A DNA stretch of 64,000 nucleotides from Alicyclobacillus sendaiensis NBRC 100866 (GCF_001552675.1 NZ_BCRQ01000001.1:1-64000); one strand, 5' to 3'. Shown: positions 45,348-54,862, counted from the first letter of the stretch. Numbers and translations: made by a program. The notes: a model not told the origin generated them from the letters alone.

Positions 45348-46170
45348 CGCGCCTGTGAGCGATGGGCGGCGGAAGCATAAAGGCGTGGGATTTGGCGGGG
45401 GTAAAGCGCGAGGGCGCATCGAAGAAGTGGATTCGAGAGTCATACCGTGCCGGGAGCTAAGAAGGGGGGCGAGGGGCAGGGCGAGAATGTTTGGGTACGG
45501 GGTGTCTGTGGTGAGCATGGTGGTCTTTGTGCAACGGTCGACTCATTGTCGAAGTGATAAGGTGAATGGCGTGCGCGAAAGGGAGTAGGAGTTCATTCTG
45601 GAGGCTTATGCCTGGAAGAGGTCCGATACGACGTTTCATCTGCTGGCAGCACGGTGAAAACGATACCTATGTCGTGAACACCTCAAAGGAAAGGTGTGCT
45701 AAGGCGGTATCGACAAGGTAGATACTCTGCTGATGAGGTTCGTGCGGAACTTGAATAGATGGATGTGCTGGGTAATTTGATGGCCGTGCCCAAAGTTGTC
45801 GGAACAAAGACCATGATACAGTTGAGTGGGAACCGTGAGCTCCTTTATGCAGTGTTTGAGTTTGTCGATGGTAAGGAGGTTGAGAACCCCGAAGGTACTT
45901 GGGATGGATTGAGTTAGAAATCTCCTAAACGAAGTTGTTTTCTGCAGGAAGCGTAAAAATCAGGAGATCGTCCGGTTGGAGCAGAGGAGGGTCATTTGAC
46001 AAACGGTCGATTTGAAGAAGGTTTTGAACTGTTCAAGAACACCGCACGGAAAGGGAAGAGCTGCACGATGGCCTCCTTCCAAGGTGCGCACTCGACTAGG
46101 GGCGATGCAACCGATGATGGACGGCGGTGGGTCCATCTCTTTGCCACACATCAGGTTGGCCTCATCCATA
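45348..46170. other. gene-poor, decayed region
   Basis: About 820 bases of lower GC than the flanks. It contains the phosphotransferase remnant listed separately. A 72-codon frame at 45996-46214 has a good AGAGGAGGG site but no recognisable product and runs into the opposite gene. A 77-codon frame at 45355-45588 looks like chance. It resembles a decayed insertion site. Confidence 0.55.
45611..45917 (+). pseudogene. remnant of an aminoglycoside-phosphotransferase-family gene
   Basis: Translation pieces read HGENDTYVVNTSKER, then in another frame VLRRYRQGRYSADEVRAELE, an in-frame TAG at 45756-45758, then VPKVVGT and ELLYAVFEFVDGKEVE. Together these match the N-lobe of APH/choline-kinase-type proteins (GEN-TY-V, LR-YR, ELE-L, FEF-DG). 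One frameshift near 45690, one internal stop, and no C-lobe or catalytic loop. Non-functional. Confidence 0.65.
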
Positions 46171-46740
46171 TCAGATCAACACGCGCATCCGCTCCGGGCC
46201 GCGCCGCAAGGTGACCACGTATCGAAAGCGCCCCGCACGGAAGGGCCAATTCAAGAGAATCAGCACGCTGGGCCCCGAGGCATCGCACAGCATCTGCATG
46301 CCGTGCGCCATGTCGCGGACATGGTGCGAATGGGCAAGCTCCGAGACGCCTAAGGCCGCCATTCCGACGGCAATGGCAGCGAGAAACACCACAGCAACCG
46401 TCCATTCGCTCACTCTCTGCAAGGACTTGCCCATGACCTCCCAGGTCCCCTCACAGGAAGCCCCTGCGATTTCGCAGATGCGCGCATCTGCCTGCCAACG
46501 AACCGCGACTTCTCGCTGCTCTCCTCGCCACTTGGCATAGACAGCCAAAACACAAGCCAGCAGCGCAAAAGAAGGGAGATCTAACCAGAACCAGCCGGCA
46601 GAGTCGACCGGCAGGTGGCCGACGAGGCTCCCGGTGGCTAGGTAGGCAGCGAAGATCAACGCGAGCGCACAGAACAACCCAATGGCCTGGCGACGCGTCG
46701 CGCGGGAAAGAATCACGCCCCGAATATCCGTTGGTTCCAT
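46171..46740 (-). CDS. unknown multi-span membrane protein
   Basis: A 189-residue protein I do not recognise. Four hydrophobic segments (about 20-40, 49-66, 110-130 and a weaker one near 150) suggest an integral membrane protein. A soluble stretch with WRGEQREVAVRW lies between. ATG 46740 follows GGAAGGTGAG; a GTG at 46749 is possible. A neighbouring remnant region makes recent acquisition likely. Confidence 0.65.
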   Translation of the reverse strand: MEPTDIRGVILSRATRRQAIGLFCALALIFAAYLATGSLVGHLPVDSAGWFWLDLPSFALLACVLAVYAKWRGEQREVAVRWQADARICEIAGASCEGTWEVMGKSLQRVSEWTVAVVFLAAIAVGMAALGVSELAHSHHVRDMAHGMQMLCDASGPSVLILLNWPFRAGRFRYVVTLRRGPERMRVLI

Positions 46741-46821
46741 GCCACTCACCTTCCGCTGTCAACCATTTTACACCTGAACGCTCGTCAACGGATCACCGAG
46801 TGGGTTGTCCATCGTTTTTGC

Positions 46822-47113
46822 TGGAGCCCAACCGTTCAGTTGATGCAAGAGGTGGCGAAGCGTCACGAAAGGGTCCTCGTTGTTCCCCTCTACGAGGAGG
46901 CCATGCCCGGCGTGTATTCCAACACGGCGGCCGTGATCGACGCAGTCGTACCTGGTCGACCCGCGGGGCAACTTTGTGCGCGTTGCTTCGCGAGATCAGG
47001 ACGAGATTGTCATCGCCGACATGGACCGCGAGGTCATCCGCGAGGTGCGCGAGACGTGGCAGTTTTACCGAGATCGCAGGCCGGAGACGTATGGTACACT
47101 GGCCTCAACCTAA
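46822..47113 (+). pseudogene. nitrilase-family (beta-ureidopropionase-like) gene with internal deletion
   Basis: The first part reads PTVQLMQEVAKRHERVLV and PLYEEAMPGVYSNTAAVID, typical of the first third of N-carbamoyl-beta-alanine amidohydrolases. After a frame change near 46945 it reads YLVDPRGNFVRVASRDQDE, DREVIREVRETWQFYRDRRP and ETYGTL to a TAA, the family C-terminus. The middle, holding the catalytic Lys and Cys, is missing, about 190 residues. Non-functional. Confidence 0.75.
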
Positions 47114-47142
47114 TTCCTCACGGACGCGAAAGAGGGATGCGC

Positions 47143-48516
47143 ATGGCGGTCGAAAACGAGGTGCTTGGCGCGGGCAGATCGGCGTGGCTCGAGAAGGATA
47201 GGCGCTACGTGTGGCACGGCATGGTGCCCTACGAGGCGGCGCAACATCCGCTGCACGTCGTTCGGGGCGACGGCCCCTATGTCTTTGACGTGGACGGGCG
47301 CAAGTATTTGGACGCGATGTCGGGGCTTTGGTGCGTGAACCTCGGTTATTCGCGGCGGGAACTCGCTGAGGCGGCCTATCGCCAGCTGACGGAGATGCCG
47401 TATTATCCTCTGACTCAAACCCACTCGCCCGCCATCGAGTTGGCTGAGCGAATTTCCACTTGGCTCGGTGGTGAGTACCGCGTCTTTTTCTCGAACAGCG
47501 GCTCGGAGGCCAACGAGGTCGCGTTCAAGATCGCGCGCCAATACCACGCGCAGCGGGATGAGCCGCATCGCTGGAAGATTGTCTCGCGCTACCGCGCGTA
47601 CCACGGAAACACGATGGGGGCACTTGCGGCGTCCGGACAGTTTGACCGGAAGTACCGCTACGAGCCGTTGGCGCCGGGCTTCGTTCACGTCCCACCGCCC
47701 GATTGCTATCGCTGCCCGTTCGCCAAACAGCCGGCGACGTGTGCCCTGGAGTGCGCGCGCCACGTGGGTGACGTCATGCGTTGGGAAGTGGATGCGACCA
47801 TCGCGGCCGTGATCGCCGAGCCCGTCATCACGGGCGGAGGTGTCCTCGTCACGCCGGACGGTTACCTGCCCAAACTACGGGAGATCTGTGATCGGCACGG
47901 CGCACTGCTCATTGTGGATGAGGTGATCTGCGGCTTTGGGCGGACGGGTGCGCCCTTTGGCCATCAGCGCTTCGGCGTGCGCCCGGACATCGTGACGATG
48001 GCCAAGGGCATCACGAGCGGCTATCTGCCGCTCGCCGCGACCGCGGTGCGCGCGGAGATTTTCGACGCAGCCTTCGCGACGAGTGAGGACTACGCGCACC
48101 TGCGGCATGTCAATACGTTCGGCGGTCACCCGGCCTCCTGCGCCGTAGGGCTCGCGACGCTCGATATCATGGAGCGCGAGAACCTGGTCGATCGCGCCCG
48201 CACGTTGGGCGATGTGCTGGCGGGGGAACTGGCGCGGCTTGAGGATCTGCCGCACGTGGGGGACATCCGCACATTTGGCCTGCTGGCGGGCGTGGAGATG
48301 GTCGAGGACAGGGCGACGCGTGCGCCGCTGGCGCCGGATCTCGTGGCTCGCGTGGTGGCGGAGTGCAAGGCGCGCGGCGTGATCGTCGGGAAAAATGGCG
48401 ACACCACGCCGGGTGGCAACAATGTCGTGACGCTGTGTCCGCCTTTCGTGGTGTCTGAAGGGGACATTCAGCACATCGTCGACGTGCTTCGAGACGCCAT
48501 TCTCTCCCTTTCGTGA
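47143..48516 (+). CDS. class III (omega) aminotransferase
   Basis: A PLP-dependent fold-type I enzyme, 457 residues. It has FSNSGSEANEVAFKIAR, YHGNTMGALAASG, DEVICGFGRTG, and the PLP Lys in TMAKGITSGYLPL. The nearest recalled relatives are omega-amino acid:pyruvate (beta-alanine:pyruvate) aminotransferases. The upstream nitrilase remnant, which in relatives makes beta-alanine from N-carbamoyl-beta-alanine, supports that role. ATG 47143 is 6 bases after GAAAGAGGG. Confidence 0.88.
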   Translation: MAVENEVLGAGRSAWLEKDRRYVWHGMVPYEAAQHPLHVVRGDGPYVFDVDGRKYLDAMSGLWCVNLGYSRRELAEAAYRQLTEMPYYPLTQTHSPAIELAERISTWLGGEYRVFFSNSGSEANEVAFKIARQYHAQRDEPHRWKIVSRYRAYHGNTMGALAASGQFDRKYRYEPLAPGFVHVPPPDCYRCPFAKQPATCALECARHVGDVMRWEVDATIAAVIAEPVITGGGVLVTPDGYLPKLREICDRHGALLIVDEVICGFGRTGAPFGHQRFGVRPDIVTMAKGITSGYLPLAATAVRAEIFDAAFATSEDYAHLRHVNTFGGHPASCAVGLATLDIMERENLVDRARTLGDVLAGELARLEDLPHVGDIRTFGLLAGVEMVEDRATRAPLAPDLVARVVAECKARGVIVGKNGDTTPGGNNVVTLCPPFVVSEGDIQHIVDVLRDAILSLS

Positions 48517-48546
48517 CGGCGCAGTGCAGGTGGTGTGAGCGGCGTG

Positions 48547-48586
48547 GGCAGCGCATCTCCCGCATGTCGCGGCGCGGTGCGCTGCC
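48547..48586. terminator. terminator between the aminotransferase and tetR
   Basis: GGCAGCGCA (48547-48555) pairs perfectly with TGCGCTGCC (48578-48586), between convergent genes. The T-tract is short. Confidence 0.5.
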
Positions 48587-48592
48587 TTGGGT

Positions 48593-49210
48593 TTACGCGC
48601 CTGGGTCCAACTGGGCGAGCGGCGCCGCCGGGGTTTCGCGTTCCGCGACGGGGCGTCGGAGCGTGGGCAGTTGTGCGTAGACGGCTTCCAGCATGCGCCC
48701 TACGCGATCCGCCATGACCTTCGGCGGATGGGGCATGCCCTGTTGCAGCCACCACTCCACCGTTCCGACGTAGGCGTGCACGACGAACTGGAGGATGACC
48801 TCTTCCTCCGGCAGCGGTTGACGGCCCACGACTTTGCGAATCTCCTCCCGGAACGAGCTCATGCAGGATTCGACGTAGCGCCGGCGGAAGTAAGGCGCCC
48901 CTGCTTGGGTCAGCATGGTACCGAAGAAGTCGTACCGGTCCGCGAGATATTGAAAGCAGTGTTCGGTGGCCGGGACCCAGTCGAGTTCACAGACGCACCG
49001 GCCGAACTCGTCCATCTCCCGAATGGCGTCCTCAATGATGCGATCCAACAGGTCGTATTTGTCCAGAAAATGGAGATAGAACGTCTTTCGGCTGACGTTG
49101 GCGCGGTCCGTGATGTCCTGGACCGTGATATGCTCGAAATCCTTCTCCTTCATGAGGCCCACGAACGCCTCGCGAATCGCCTGGCGCGATTTCTGTACTC
49201 GCCGATCCAC
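48593..49210 (-). CDS. TetR/AcrR-family transcriptional regulator
   Basis: A 205-residue regulator. The N-terminal HTH (about 8-55) has TVQDITDRANVSRKTFYLHF. The C-terminal part resembles the TetR_C domain with a VEWWLQQGMP motif found in MFS/efflux regulators. GTG 49210 follows GAGGAGGACG. It is divergent from the alcohol dehydrogenase, the likely target along with itself; no ligand can be told. Confidence 0.88.
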   Translation of the reverse strand: MDRRVQKSRQAIREAFVGLMKEKDFEHITVQDITDRANVSRKTFYLHFLDKYDLLDRIIEDAIREMDEFGRCVCELDWVPATEHCFQYLADRYDFFGTMLTQAGAPYFRRRYVESCMSSFREEIRKVVGRQPLPEEEVILQFVVHAYVGTVEWWLQQGMPHPPKVMADRVGRMLEAVYAQLPTLRRPVAERETPAAPLAQLDPGA

Positions 49211-49418
49211 TGGGCTCGTCCTCCTCGCTTCCTTTCCTTGCTTTCCTCACTGCTCCTTCGTTTCCAATTCGAAAGAGGCCACACTTTTCGCGCAAATGTG
49301 TACTAATGCGCATCGGCGCGCGACGTGTCCATGGCCCTCGGGCCGCGCTGCGCTACAATCGTACACGTTCGAAGCTTACTACATGGTTGTGTAATTCGCC
49401 AGTGGGGAGGTTGGCGCA

Positions 49419-50465
49419 ATGCGAGTCCAAGCGCGAGGCGTGCTGAGCAAGGAGAGCCCGTTTCACGCCATCGAGATTGAGCGGCGGGCGCTTCAACCCG
49501 AGGACGTGCTGATTGAAATCCAATACTGCGGGATCTGCCACTCCGACATTCATTCGGCCCGCGGCGAGTGGGGCGAAGTGCGGTATCCCTTTGTGCCCGG
49601 GCACGAGATCACTGGCATCGTCAAGGAGGTCGGCCCCGCGGTGACCCGATTCAAGCCGGGCGATCGCGTCGGGGTGGGCTGCATGGTCGACTCGTGCGGC
49701 GAATGCGAGAACTGCAAGCGCGGCGATGAGCAGTACTGTGTGAAGGGCAACATTCAGACCTACGGGAGCGTGGACCGCTATGGTCAATACACCATGGGAG
49801 GCTATTCCACGCACATCGTCGTGAAAGAAGACTTCGTCCTTCGAATTCCGGATGCGCTGCCCCTCGACAAGGCCGCTCCGCTCCTGTGCGCGGGGATCAC
49901 GACGTATTCGCCGCTGCGCCACTGGCAGGCGGGGCCCGGAAAGGAAGTCGCCGTGATCGGCCTCGGTGGGCTCGGCCACATGGCCGTGAAGCTCGCGAAG
50001 GCGATGGGGGCGGAGGTGACGGTGCTGTCCCAGTCGCTGCGCAAAAAGGAGGATGGGCTGCGCCTCGGGGCAAAAGCGTATTACGCGACGAGCGATCCGG
50101 AGACCTTCCGCCAGCTCGCGGGCCGTTTCGATCTCATCATCAACACGGTGTCTGCCAAGATCCCCATCAATGCGTATCTCGAGCTGCTGAAGACGGACGG
50201 GACGCTCGTCAACGTGGGCGCGCCGCCGGAGGCGCTCGAGGTGAACGCGTTCCCGCTTATCACTCACAGGCGGTCGTTCGCGGGTTCGTGCATCGGCGGC
50301 ATTCGCGAGACGCAGGAGATGCTCGATTTCTGCGCGGCACACGGGGTGACGCCGGAGATTGAGATGATTTCGGCGGACGAGATCGACGCGGCGTGGGAGC
50401 GCGTGCTGAAGTCGGACGTGCGGTACCGGTTCGTGATTGACATCAGCACGATGCGGCAATCGTGA
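49419..50465 (+). CDS. zinc-dependent alcohol dehydrogenase (CAD/YahK type)
   Basis: A medium-chain NADP(H)-type alcohol dehydrogenase, 348 residues. Catalytic zinc ligands are Cys37 and the GHE pair (His62, Glu63); structural zinc ligands are Cys93, 96, 99 and 107. The Rossmann fold has GLGGLGHMA near 177. The layout is that of cinnamyl-alcohol/aldehyde reductases (YahK, AdhC). The ATG follows GGGGAGGTTGG. A TACAAT -10-like box lies at 49354-49359. Confidence 0.9.
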   Translation: MRVQARGVLSKESPFHAIEIERRALQPEDVLIEIQYCGICHSDIHSARGEWGEVRYPFVPGHEITGIVKEVGPAVTRFKPGDRVGVGCMVDSCGECENCKRGDEQYCVKGNIQTYGSVDRYGQYTMGGYSTHIVVKEDFVLRIPDALPLDKAAPLLCAGITTYSPLRHWQAGPGKEVAVIGLGGLGHMAVKLAKAMGAEVTVLSQSLRKKEDGLRLGAKAYYATSDPETFRQLAGRFDLIINTVSAKIPINAYLELLKTDGTLVNVGAPPEALEVNAFPLITHRRSFAGSCIGGIRETQEMLDFCAAHGVTPEIEMISADEIDAAWERVLKSDVRYRFVIDISTMRQS

Positions 50466-50523
50466 TTCCGTGTTCAGGCGCGCTGGTCGGTGAACGGAAG
50501 CGCGGCGAAGATTCGCGGAGGGG

Positions 50524-51735
50524 ATGACGTTGCGGCCGGCCATGTTCGCCGCCTGGGTGGCGGTGTTTTCCGCCCTGGGGCCGTTCACGGTCGACATGTA
50601 CCTGTCGGCCTTTCCGGACCTTGCGAGCCAACTGCACGCGAGTCCGGCGGTGATTCAATTGAGCCTCACGATGGGCATGTTAGGTCTGGCGTGCGGTCAG
50701 GCCGCGGCGGGGCCGCTCTCCGACGTGTGGGGGCGCCGCCGTCCGCTCGCGTGGGGCATGGGCTTATTCACGCTGGCCTCGTTGGGCTGCGCCCTGTCCC
50801 CGAACGCGGCCTGTTTCGTCGCGATGCGATGGATCCAGGGCTGCGGAGCAGGCGCGGCCCTGTCTATTCCTCGCGCCATGGTCAGAGATGAATTTGAAGG
50901 GCTTGCGTTGACGAGGTTGTATGCTTTGACGTCGATCATCGGCAGCGTCTCGCCCCTCATTTCGCCTCTGGTTGGTGGCATGGTCCTCACCGCCGCGGGG
51001 TGGCGAGGCATCTTTTGGCTCCTGACTGCGGTGGGAATGGTACTCTTCGTGATGGCCAGATTTGTGTTGCCGGAGACGCTGCCGCGCGCGCGAAGGGTGA
51101 GCCGAAGCGCGGGGGCGCCGGGAACGGCGTACCTCGCCGTGCTGAGAGATAAGACGTTTACCGTCTACGCGGTGATTTCAGGCCTGTACATGGGGGCGAT
51201 TTTCGCGTATGTGGCGGGAAGTCCGTTCGTGTATGAGACGCTGTATGGGCTCAACCCGATTGTCTATTCGGCAGTCTTTGCGTCGAACGGAGTCGGGCTT
51301 ATGGCCGCAGCGCAAGCGCTCAGGATGCTTGCACCGCGCGTGCCGGTGAAGCGACTCCTGCACGGAGCGCTGTGGGTGGGGGCGTCGGCTGGGCTTTGCG
51401 CATGTTTCACCGCGGGCCTGCACGGGCCGTTCCCCGTTCTCGTTGGAGCCTTGTTTGTGTTGAACGCGGCGAACGGGTTCATCGGACCTGCCTGCACGTC
51501 GCTCGCCATGCAAAACCATGGAGAACGAGCGGGTACGGCATCCGCAGTGCTCGGGATTTTGCCGTTTCTCTTCGGCAGCATCACGTCGCCCTTGCCTGGC
51601 GTCGGGGGTGCGCGCGACGCCTGGCCGTTTGGGCTCACCATCTTGGGTTGCGCCGCCCTGTGTCTGTGCCTGATTGGGCTCGGTCGCATGGGCCGCGCAA
51701 AGACCGCGCCCGCTTCCGACGCCTCAAACCTGTGA
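50524..51735 (+). CDS. MFS drug-efflux transporter (Bcr/CflA type)
   Basis: A 403-residue, 12-helix transporter. The N-terminal part has GPFTVDMYLSAFPDLA and GQAAAGPLSDVWGRRRPL (the MFS loop 2-3 motif), typical of Bcr/CflA multidrug exporters (DHA1). It follows the alcohol dehydrogenase by 58 bases and may share its transcript. Substrate unknown. Confidence 0.87.
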   Translation: MTLRPAMFAAWVAVFSALGPFTVDMYLSAFPDLASQLHASPAVIQLSLTMGMLGLACGQAAAGPLSDVWGRRRPLAWGMGLFTLASLGCALSPNAACFVAMRWIQGCGAGAALSIPRAMVRDEFEGLALTRLYALTSIIGSVSPLISPLVGGMVLTAAGWRGIFWLLTAVGMVLFVMARFVLPETLPRARRVSRSAGAPGTAYLAVLRDKTFTVYAVISGLYMGAIFAYVAGSPFVYETLYGLNPIVYSAVFASNGVGLMAAAQALRMLAPRVPVKRLLHGALWVGASAGLCACFTAGLHGPFPVLVGALFVLNAANGFIGPACTSLAMQNHGERAGTASAVLGILPFLFGSITSPLPGVGGARDAWPFGLTILGCAALCLCLIGLGRMGRAKTAPASDASNL

Positions 51736-51759
51736 CGACCGGACGCGAGCTAGCTCCGG

Positions 51760-51788
51760 TTGGTCTTTTCCTGTCCTTGCGGTACAAT
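51760..51788 (+). promoter_or_regulatory. promoter of the second MFS gene
   Basis: TTGGTC (51760-51765), 17 bases, then TACAAT (51783-51788). Confidence 0.55.
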
Positions 51789-51823
51789 CGAGATACAGCC
51801 CTATCTGTGCGGATTTCGAGCTG

Positions 51824-51856
51824 AAACGGAGGCTATGCGACCTGCCTCCGTTTTCT
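51824..51856 (+). terminator. intrinsic terminator or attenuator ahead of the second MFS gene
   Basis: AAACGGAGG (51824-51832) pairs perfectly with CCTCCGTTT (51845-51853) and continues into TTTC. It lies about 30 bases downstream of the promoter's expected start point and 25 bases before the coding sequence. Confidence 0.55.
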
Positions 51857-51878
51857 CGCGTTTACGAGGAGAGTGACG

Positions 51879-53162
51879 ATGGTGTCGCGCCAGGAGAGTC
51901 CATACCGTTGGTTCGTGCTGTTCACCGCGCTCGCCGCCTACTATCTCATTGTCAGTCAGCGGACCGCGCCCGGGCTCGTGACCAACGTGTGGATGTCCGA
52001 TTTCCACATGAGTCCGGGTGCTCTCGGGCTCATGGACGGCATCCAGTTTCTCGCGTACGCGCTTTTGCAGGTGCCCGTGGGGCTCTTGTCGGACAGGTTT
52101 GGACCCGGGCGCTTGCTCGTAGCCGGCACGGCCATCAACGGGGTGGGAACGCTCCTGACGGGCCTTGCCGCGGCACCCTGGATGTTAGAGATGGCCCGTC
52201 TGCTCGTCGGCGTCGGGGATGCCACCATTTTCGTCAATCTCGTGGCCATTTTGAACGAATGGTTTCGAGCGCAGGAGTTTGTGGCGCTGCTCGGGGTCAT
52301 TGGCATTGCGGCGGGCTTTGGCTCGCTGACGGCGACGGTTCCTTATGCCTTGTTCATTCGAGCCTGGGGTTGGCGCAGCCTTTTTATCGCGGTGAGCGCC
52401 GTTTTGATCCTGTTGGCCGTGGCGCTCGAAATCGTCGTCATCCGCCGGCCGCGCCGCATGTTTCCGGACGATGGGGCCCGGGCGGGTCAGCCGGTGAGAC
52501 CTTTGCACGTCCGGCAGGCGATTCGCGAGACGTTCGGCTCGCGGCAGGCCTACGCCCTTGCGATGTGCCACTTTGGGCTGGTGGGAACGTACGTGGGGTT
52601 CATGGGCTCCTGGGCTGTTCCGTACCTCATGCAGGTCTTTCACATGGCGAGATCGTCTGCCAGCGCGCTCGTCATGCTGGGACTTTTGGGCGCGATGGCC
52701 GGCGGGCCGACGACGAGCTGGCTCGCAAGCCGGTTCGGGCACGTGAAGCGCCTGTACCTCGCGGTCCACGCGCTCACCCTCGCCAGCTGGTTGGTGTGGG
52801 TGAGCATGGGCATGCGGCCGTCGCTCGGCCTTGTGTCCGCGCTTCTCCTCGTGATTGGCTTCGGCAACGGGGGCAGCTCGCTGACCTTCGCGTTGGTGCG
52901 CGAGACGTTTGCCGTGGAACGCGTAGGGATTGCATCGGGCTTCGCCAACATGGGGGGCTTCCTCAGCGCCGTCTTGCTCCCTGCGCTGTTTGGCGTCGTG
53001 CTGAGCTCCGTGCCGGCATCGCGCGCTCTCGGCTTCCACTTCGCGCTGGCGATCCCGACGGCGTTTGCGGCCATCGGCTTCTGCGGCGCGTGGCTCGCGC
53101 GGGAGCGCGCGCCGCAGAAGGCATCGCTCGTTCTCGGCGTCACCGCACGGGATGATAGCTGA
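51879..53162 (+). CDS. MFS transporter
   Basis: A 427-residue, 12-helix major facilitator. It has QVPVGLLSDRFGPGRLLVAG (loop 2-3 motif) and a central basic loop (RRPRRMFPDDG). The first helix motif SQRTAPGLVTN resembles NarK/ACS-like organic anion porters; the substrate is not known. ATG 51879 follows GAGGAGAG; a GTG at 51873 is possible. Its 3' end overlaps the convergent aminotransferase by 23 bases. Confidence 0.85.
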   Translation: MVSRQESPYRWFVLFTALAAYYLIVSQRTAPGLVTNVWMSDFHMSPGALGLMDGIQFLAYALLQVPVGLLSDRFGPGRLLVAGTAINGVGTLLTGLAAAPWMLEMARLLVGVGDATIFVNLVAILNEWFRAQEFVALLGVIGIAAGFGSLTATVPYALFIRAWGWRSLFIAVSAVLILLAVALEIVVIRRPRRMFPDDGARAGQPVRPLHVRQAIRETFGSRQAYALAMCHFGLVGTYVGFMGSWAVPYLMQVFHMARSSASALVMLGLLGAMAGGPTTSWLASRFGHVKRLYLAVHALTLASWLVWVSMGMRPSLGLVSALLLVIGFGNGGSSLTFALVRETFAVERVGIASGFANMGGFLSAVLLPALFGVVLSSVPASRALGFHFALAIPTAFAAIGFCGAWLARERAPQKASLVLGVTARDDS

Positions 53163-54321
53163 GGTGTTCCACGAAGGTCCGGATGCGCCGGAGCGCCTCT
53201 TCGATGAGTTCCACCGAGGTGGCGTACGAGCAGCGGACGAAACCCTCGCCGGGATCGCCAAACACGTTGCCCGGGACCACGGCCACGCCCTGCTCCAGAA
53301 GCAGCCGTTCCGCGAACTGTTCTGACGTGAGCCCCGTGGGGCGGATGTCGGGGAACGCGTAGAACGCGCCCCGCGGCTCGTGGCACGGCAGCCCGATTTC
53401 GTTCAGCCCTGCCACAATCAGCTTTCTCCGCCTGTCGTAGCTCTCCACCATGCGATCCCGCTCGTCGTCCCCGTTTCGCAGCGCTTCGAGTGCGGCCCGC
53501 TGCGCCATGTGCGGCGCGCACATGATGGTGTACTGGTGAATCTTGAGCATGGCCGAGATGATGGGCTCCGGCCCGGCCGCGTAGCCGATGCGCCAGCCCG
53601 TCATGGCGTACGCCTTCGACATGCCGCTCACCACGACGGTGCGCTCTCGCATTCCGGGGATGGCGGCGATGCTCACGTGTTGGCTGCCATACGTCAGCTC
53701 GGCGTAAATCTCGTCGGACACCACAAACAGGTCGTGGCGCTGGACGACCTCCGCGATGGCCTGGAGGTCTTCCTTGTCCATGACCGCACCGGTCGGATTG
53801 TTCGGAAAACACAAGACGAGCACCTTGCTTCGTGGCGTGATGGCTCGCTCCAGGGCATCAGCAGTGAGTCGAAAACCGTCCTCCGCGTAGGTGGGCAGTT
53901 CCACCACGTCTGCGCCCGCGAGCAGCGCGCAGGGCTTGTAGCTGACGTATGTCGGGACAGGGATGAGGACCTCGTCGCCTGGGCACACCAGCGCCCGCAG
54001 CGCGAGATCGATGGCCTCGCTTCCGCCGACGGTGACGAGAACCTCGTGGGACGGATCGTACGTGAGTCCAAACTTCGTGAGATATTTGGCGATCTCGACG
54101 CACAGCTCGGGGAGCCCCCGATTGGGTGTGTACGTCGTGTAGCCCTGCTCCAGGGAGTACATGCACGCCTCGCGCACGTGCCAAGGGGTCACGAAGTCGG
54201 GTTCGCCCACGCCGAGCGAGATGACGTCCTGCATTTGACTGGCGAGATCGAAAAACCGGCGGATGCCAGACGGGGGAAGATTGCGAACGACGGGGGACAA
54301 ACGTTCATATAGCGTGTTCAT
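53140..54321 (-). CDS. alaT: class I aminotransferase (alanine/aromatic type)
   Basis: A PLP fold-type I aminotransferase, 393 residues. It has SLGVGEPDFVTPWHV, PNNPTGAV, and the PLP-binding Lys in SGMSKAYAMTGWRIGY, with the C-terminal Arg in FVRCSYATS. Translated with an overlapping Lrp-family gene, it matches Bacillus yugG-yugH (alaR-alaT). The alanine assignment is by context; PatA-like activity is possible. Confidence 0.85.
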   Translation of the reverse strand: MNTLYERLSPVVRNLPPSGIRRFFDLASQMQDVISLGVGEPDFVTPWHVREACMYSLEQGYTTYTPNRGLPELCVEIAKYLTKFGLTYDPSHEVLVTVGGSEAIDLALRALVCPGDEVLIPVPTYVSYKPCALLAGADVVELPTYAEDGFRLTADALERAITPRSKVLVLCFPNNPTGAVMDKEDLQAIAEVVQRHDLFVVSDEIYAELTYGSQHVSIAAIPGMRERTVVVSGMSKAYAMTGWRIGYAAGPEPIISAMLKIHQYTIMCAPHMAQRAALEALRNGDDERDRMVESYDRRRKLIVAGLNEIGLPCHEPRGAFYAFPDIRPTGLTSEQFAERLLLEQGVAVVPGNVFGDPGEGFVRCSYATSVELIEEALRRIRTFVEHLSYHPVR

Positions 54322-54812
54322 GGCGTGATCATCAGTCGCCTTTCTCCATCGGTGTCGTCGTAGATGACGCCGTCCGACTTGTACGTCTTGAGCAGGAAGT
54401 GCGTCGCCGTGGACGTGACGTTTTCGAGCGTCGCCAGCTTCTCAGACACGAACCTGGAGACCTCGCGGAGATCTCGCCCTACGACCGTCACCTGAAGGTC
54501 GTAGCCCCCGGACATCAGCGAGACGGACTTCACCTCGTCGAAGCGATAGATCTTGCGCGCGATGGCGTCGAAACCGACCTCCCGCTGTGGGAGCACCTTG
54601 ACAGCGATCACGGCCGTCACTTGATTGACGGGGAGCTTCTCCCAGTTGACAACGGCGGAATAGCGCAGGATGACTTTTTCCTGCTCCAATTCCTCAATGG
54701 TCTTTTCGATCACGTCCGGCCTCTCGCCGAGCATTCGCGCAATGGTTTCAGGGCTCAATTTCGCATTTTCGTGAAGAAGATTGCAGACTTTTAGGCGCAG
54801 CGCGTCGTTCAT
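54318..54812 (-). CDS. alaR: Lrp/AsnC-family regulator (AlaR-like)
   Basis: A 164-residue regulator with an N-terminal winged HTH (about 5-55, LSPETIARMLGERPDVIEKTI) and a C-terminal RAM effector-binding domain with SLMSGGYDLQVTV. Its stop overlaps the aminotransferase ATG by 4 bases. It likely controls its own operon through the palindrome at 54869-54889. Confidence 0.87.
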   Translation of the reverse strand: MNDALRLKVCNLLHENAKLSPETIARMLGERPDVIEKTIEELEQEKVILRYSAVVNWEKLPVNQVTAVIAVKVLPQREVGFDAIARKIYRFDEVKSVSLMSGGYDLQVTVVGRDLREVSRFVSEKLATLENVTSTATHFLLKTYKSDGVIYDDTDGERRLMITP

Positions 54813-54862
54813 GGAAATCCCCTCTGTGGCCGCGATGGAGTCGTGTTTCGCAGATGGCTCTC

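Noticed and set aside
45355-45588. 77-codon frame after the glmS terminator
   Set aside because: No ribosome binding site, Arg/Gly-rich, no similarity recognised; treated as chance.
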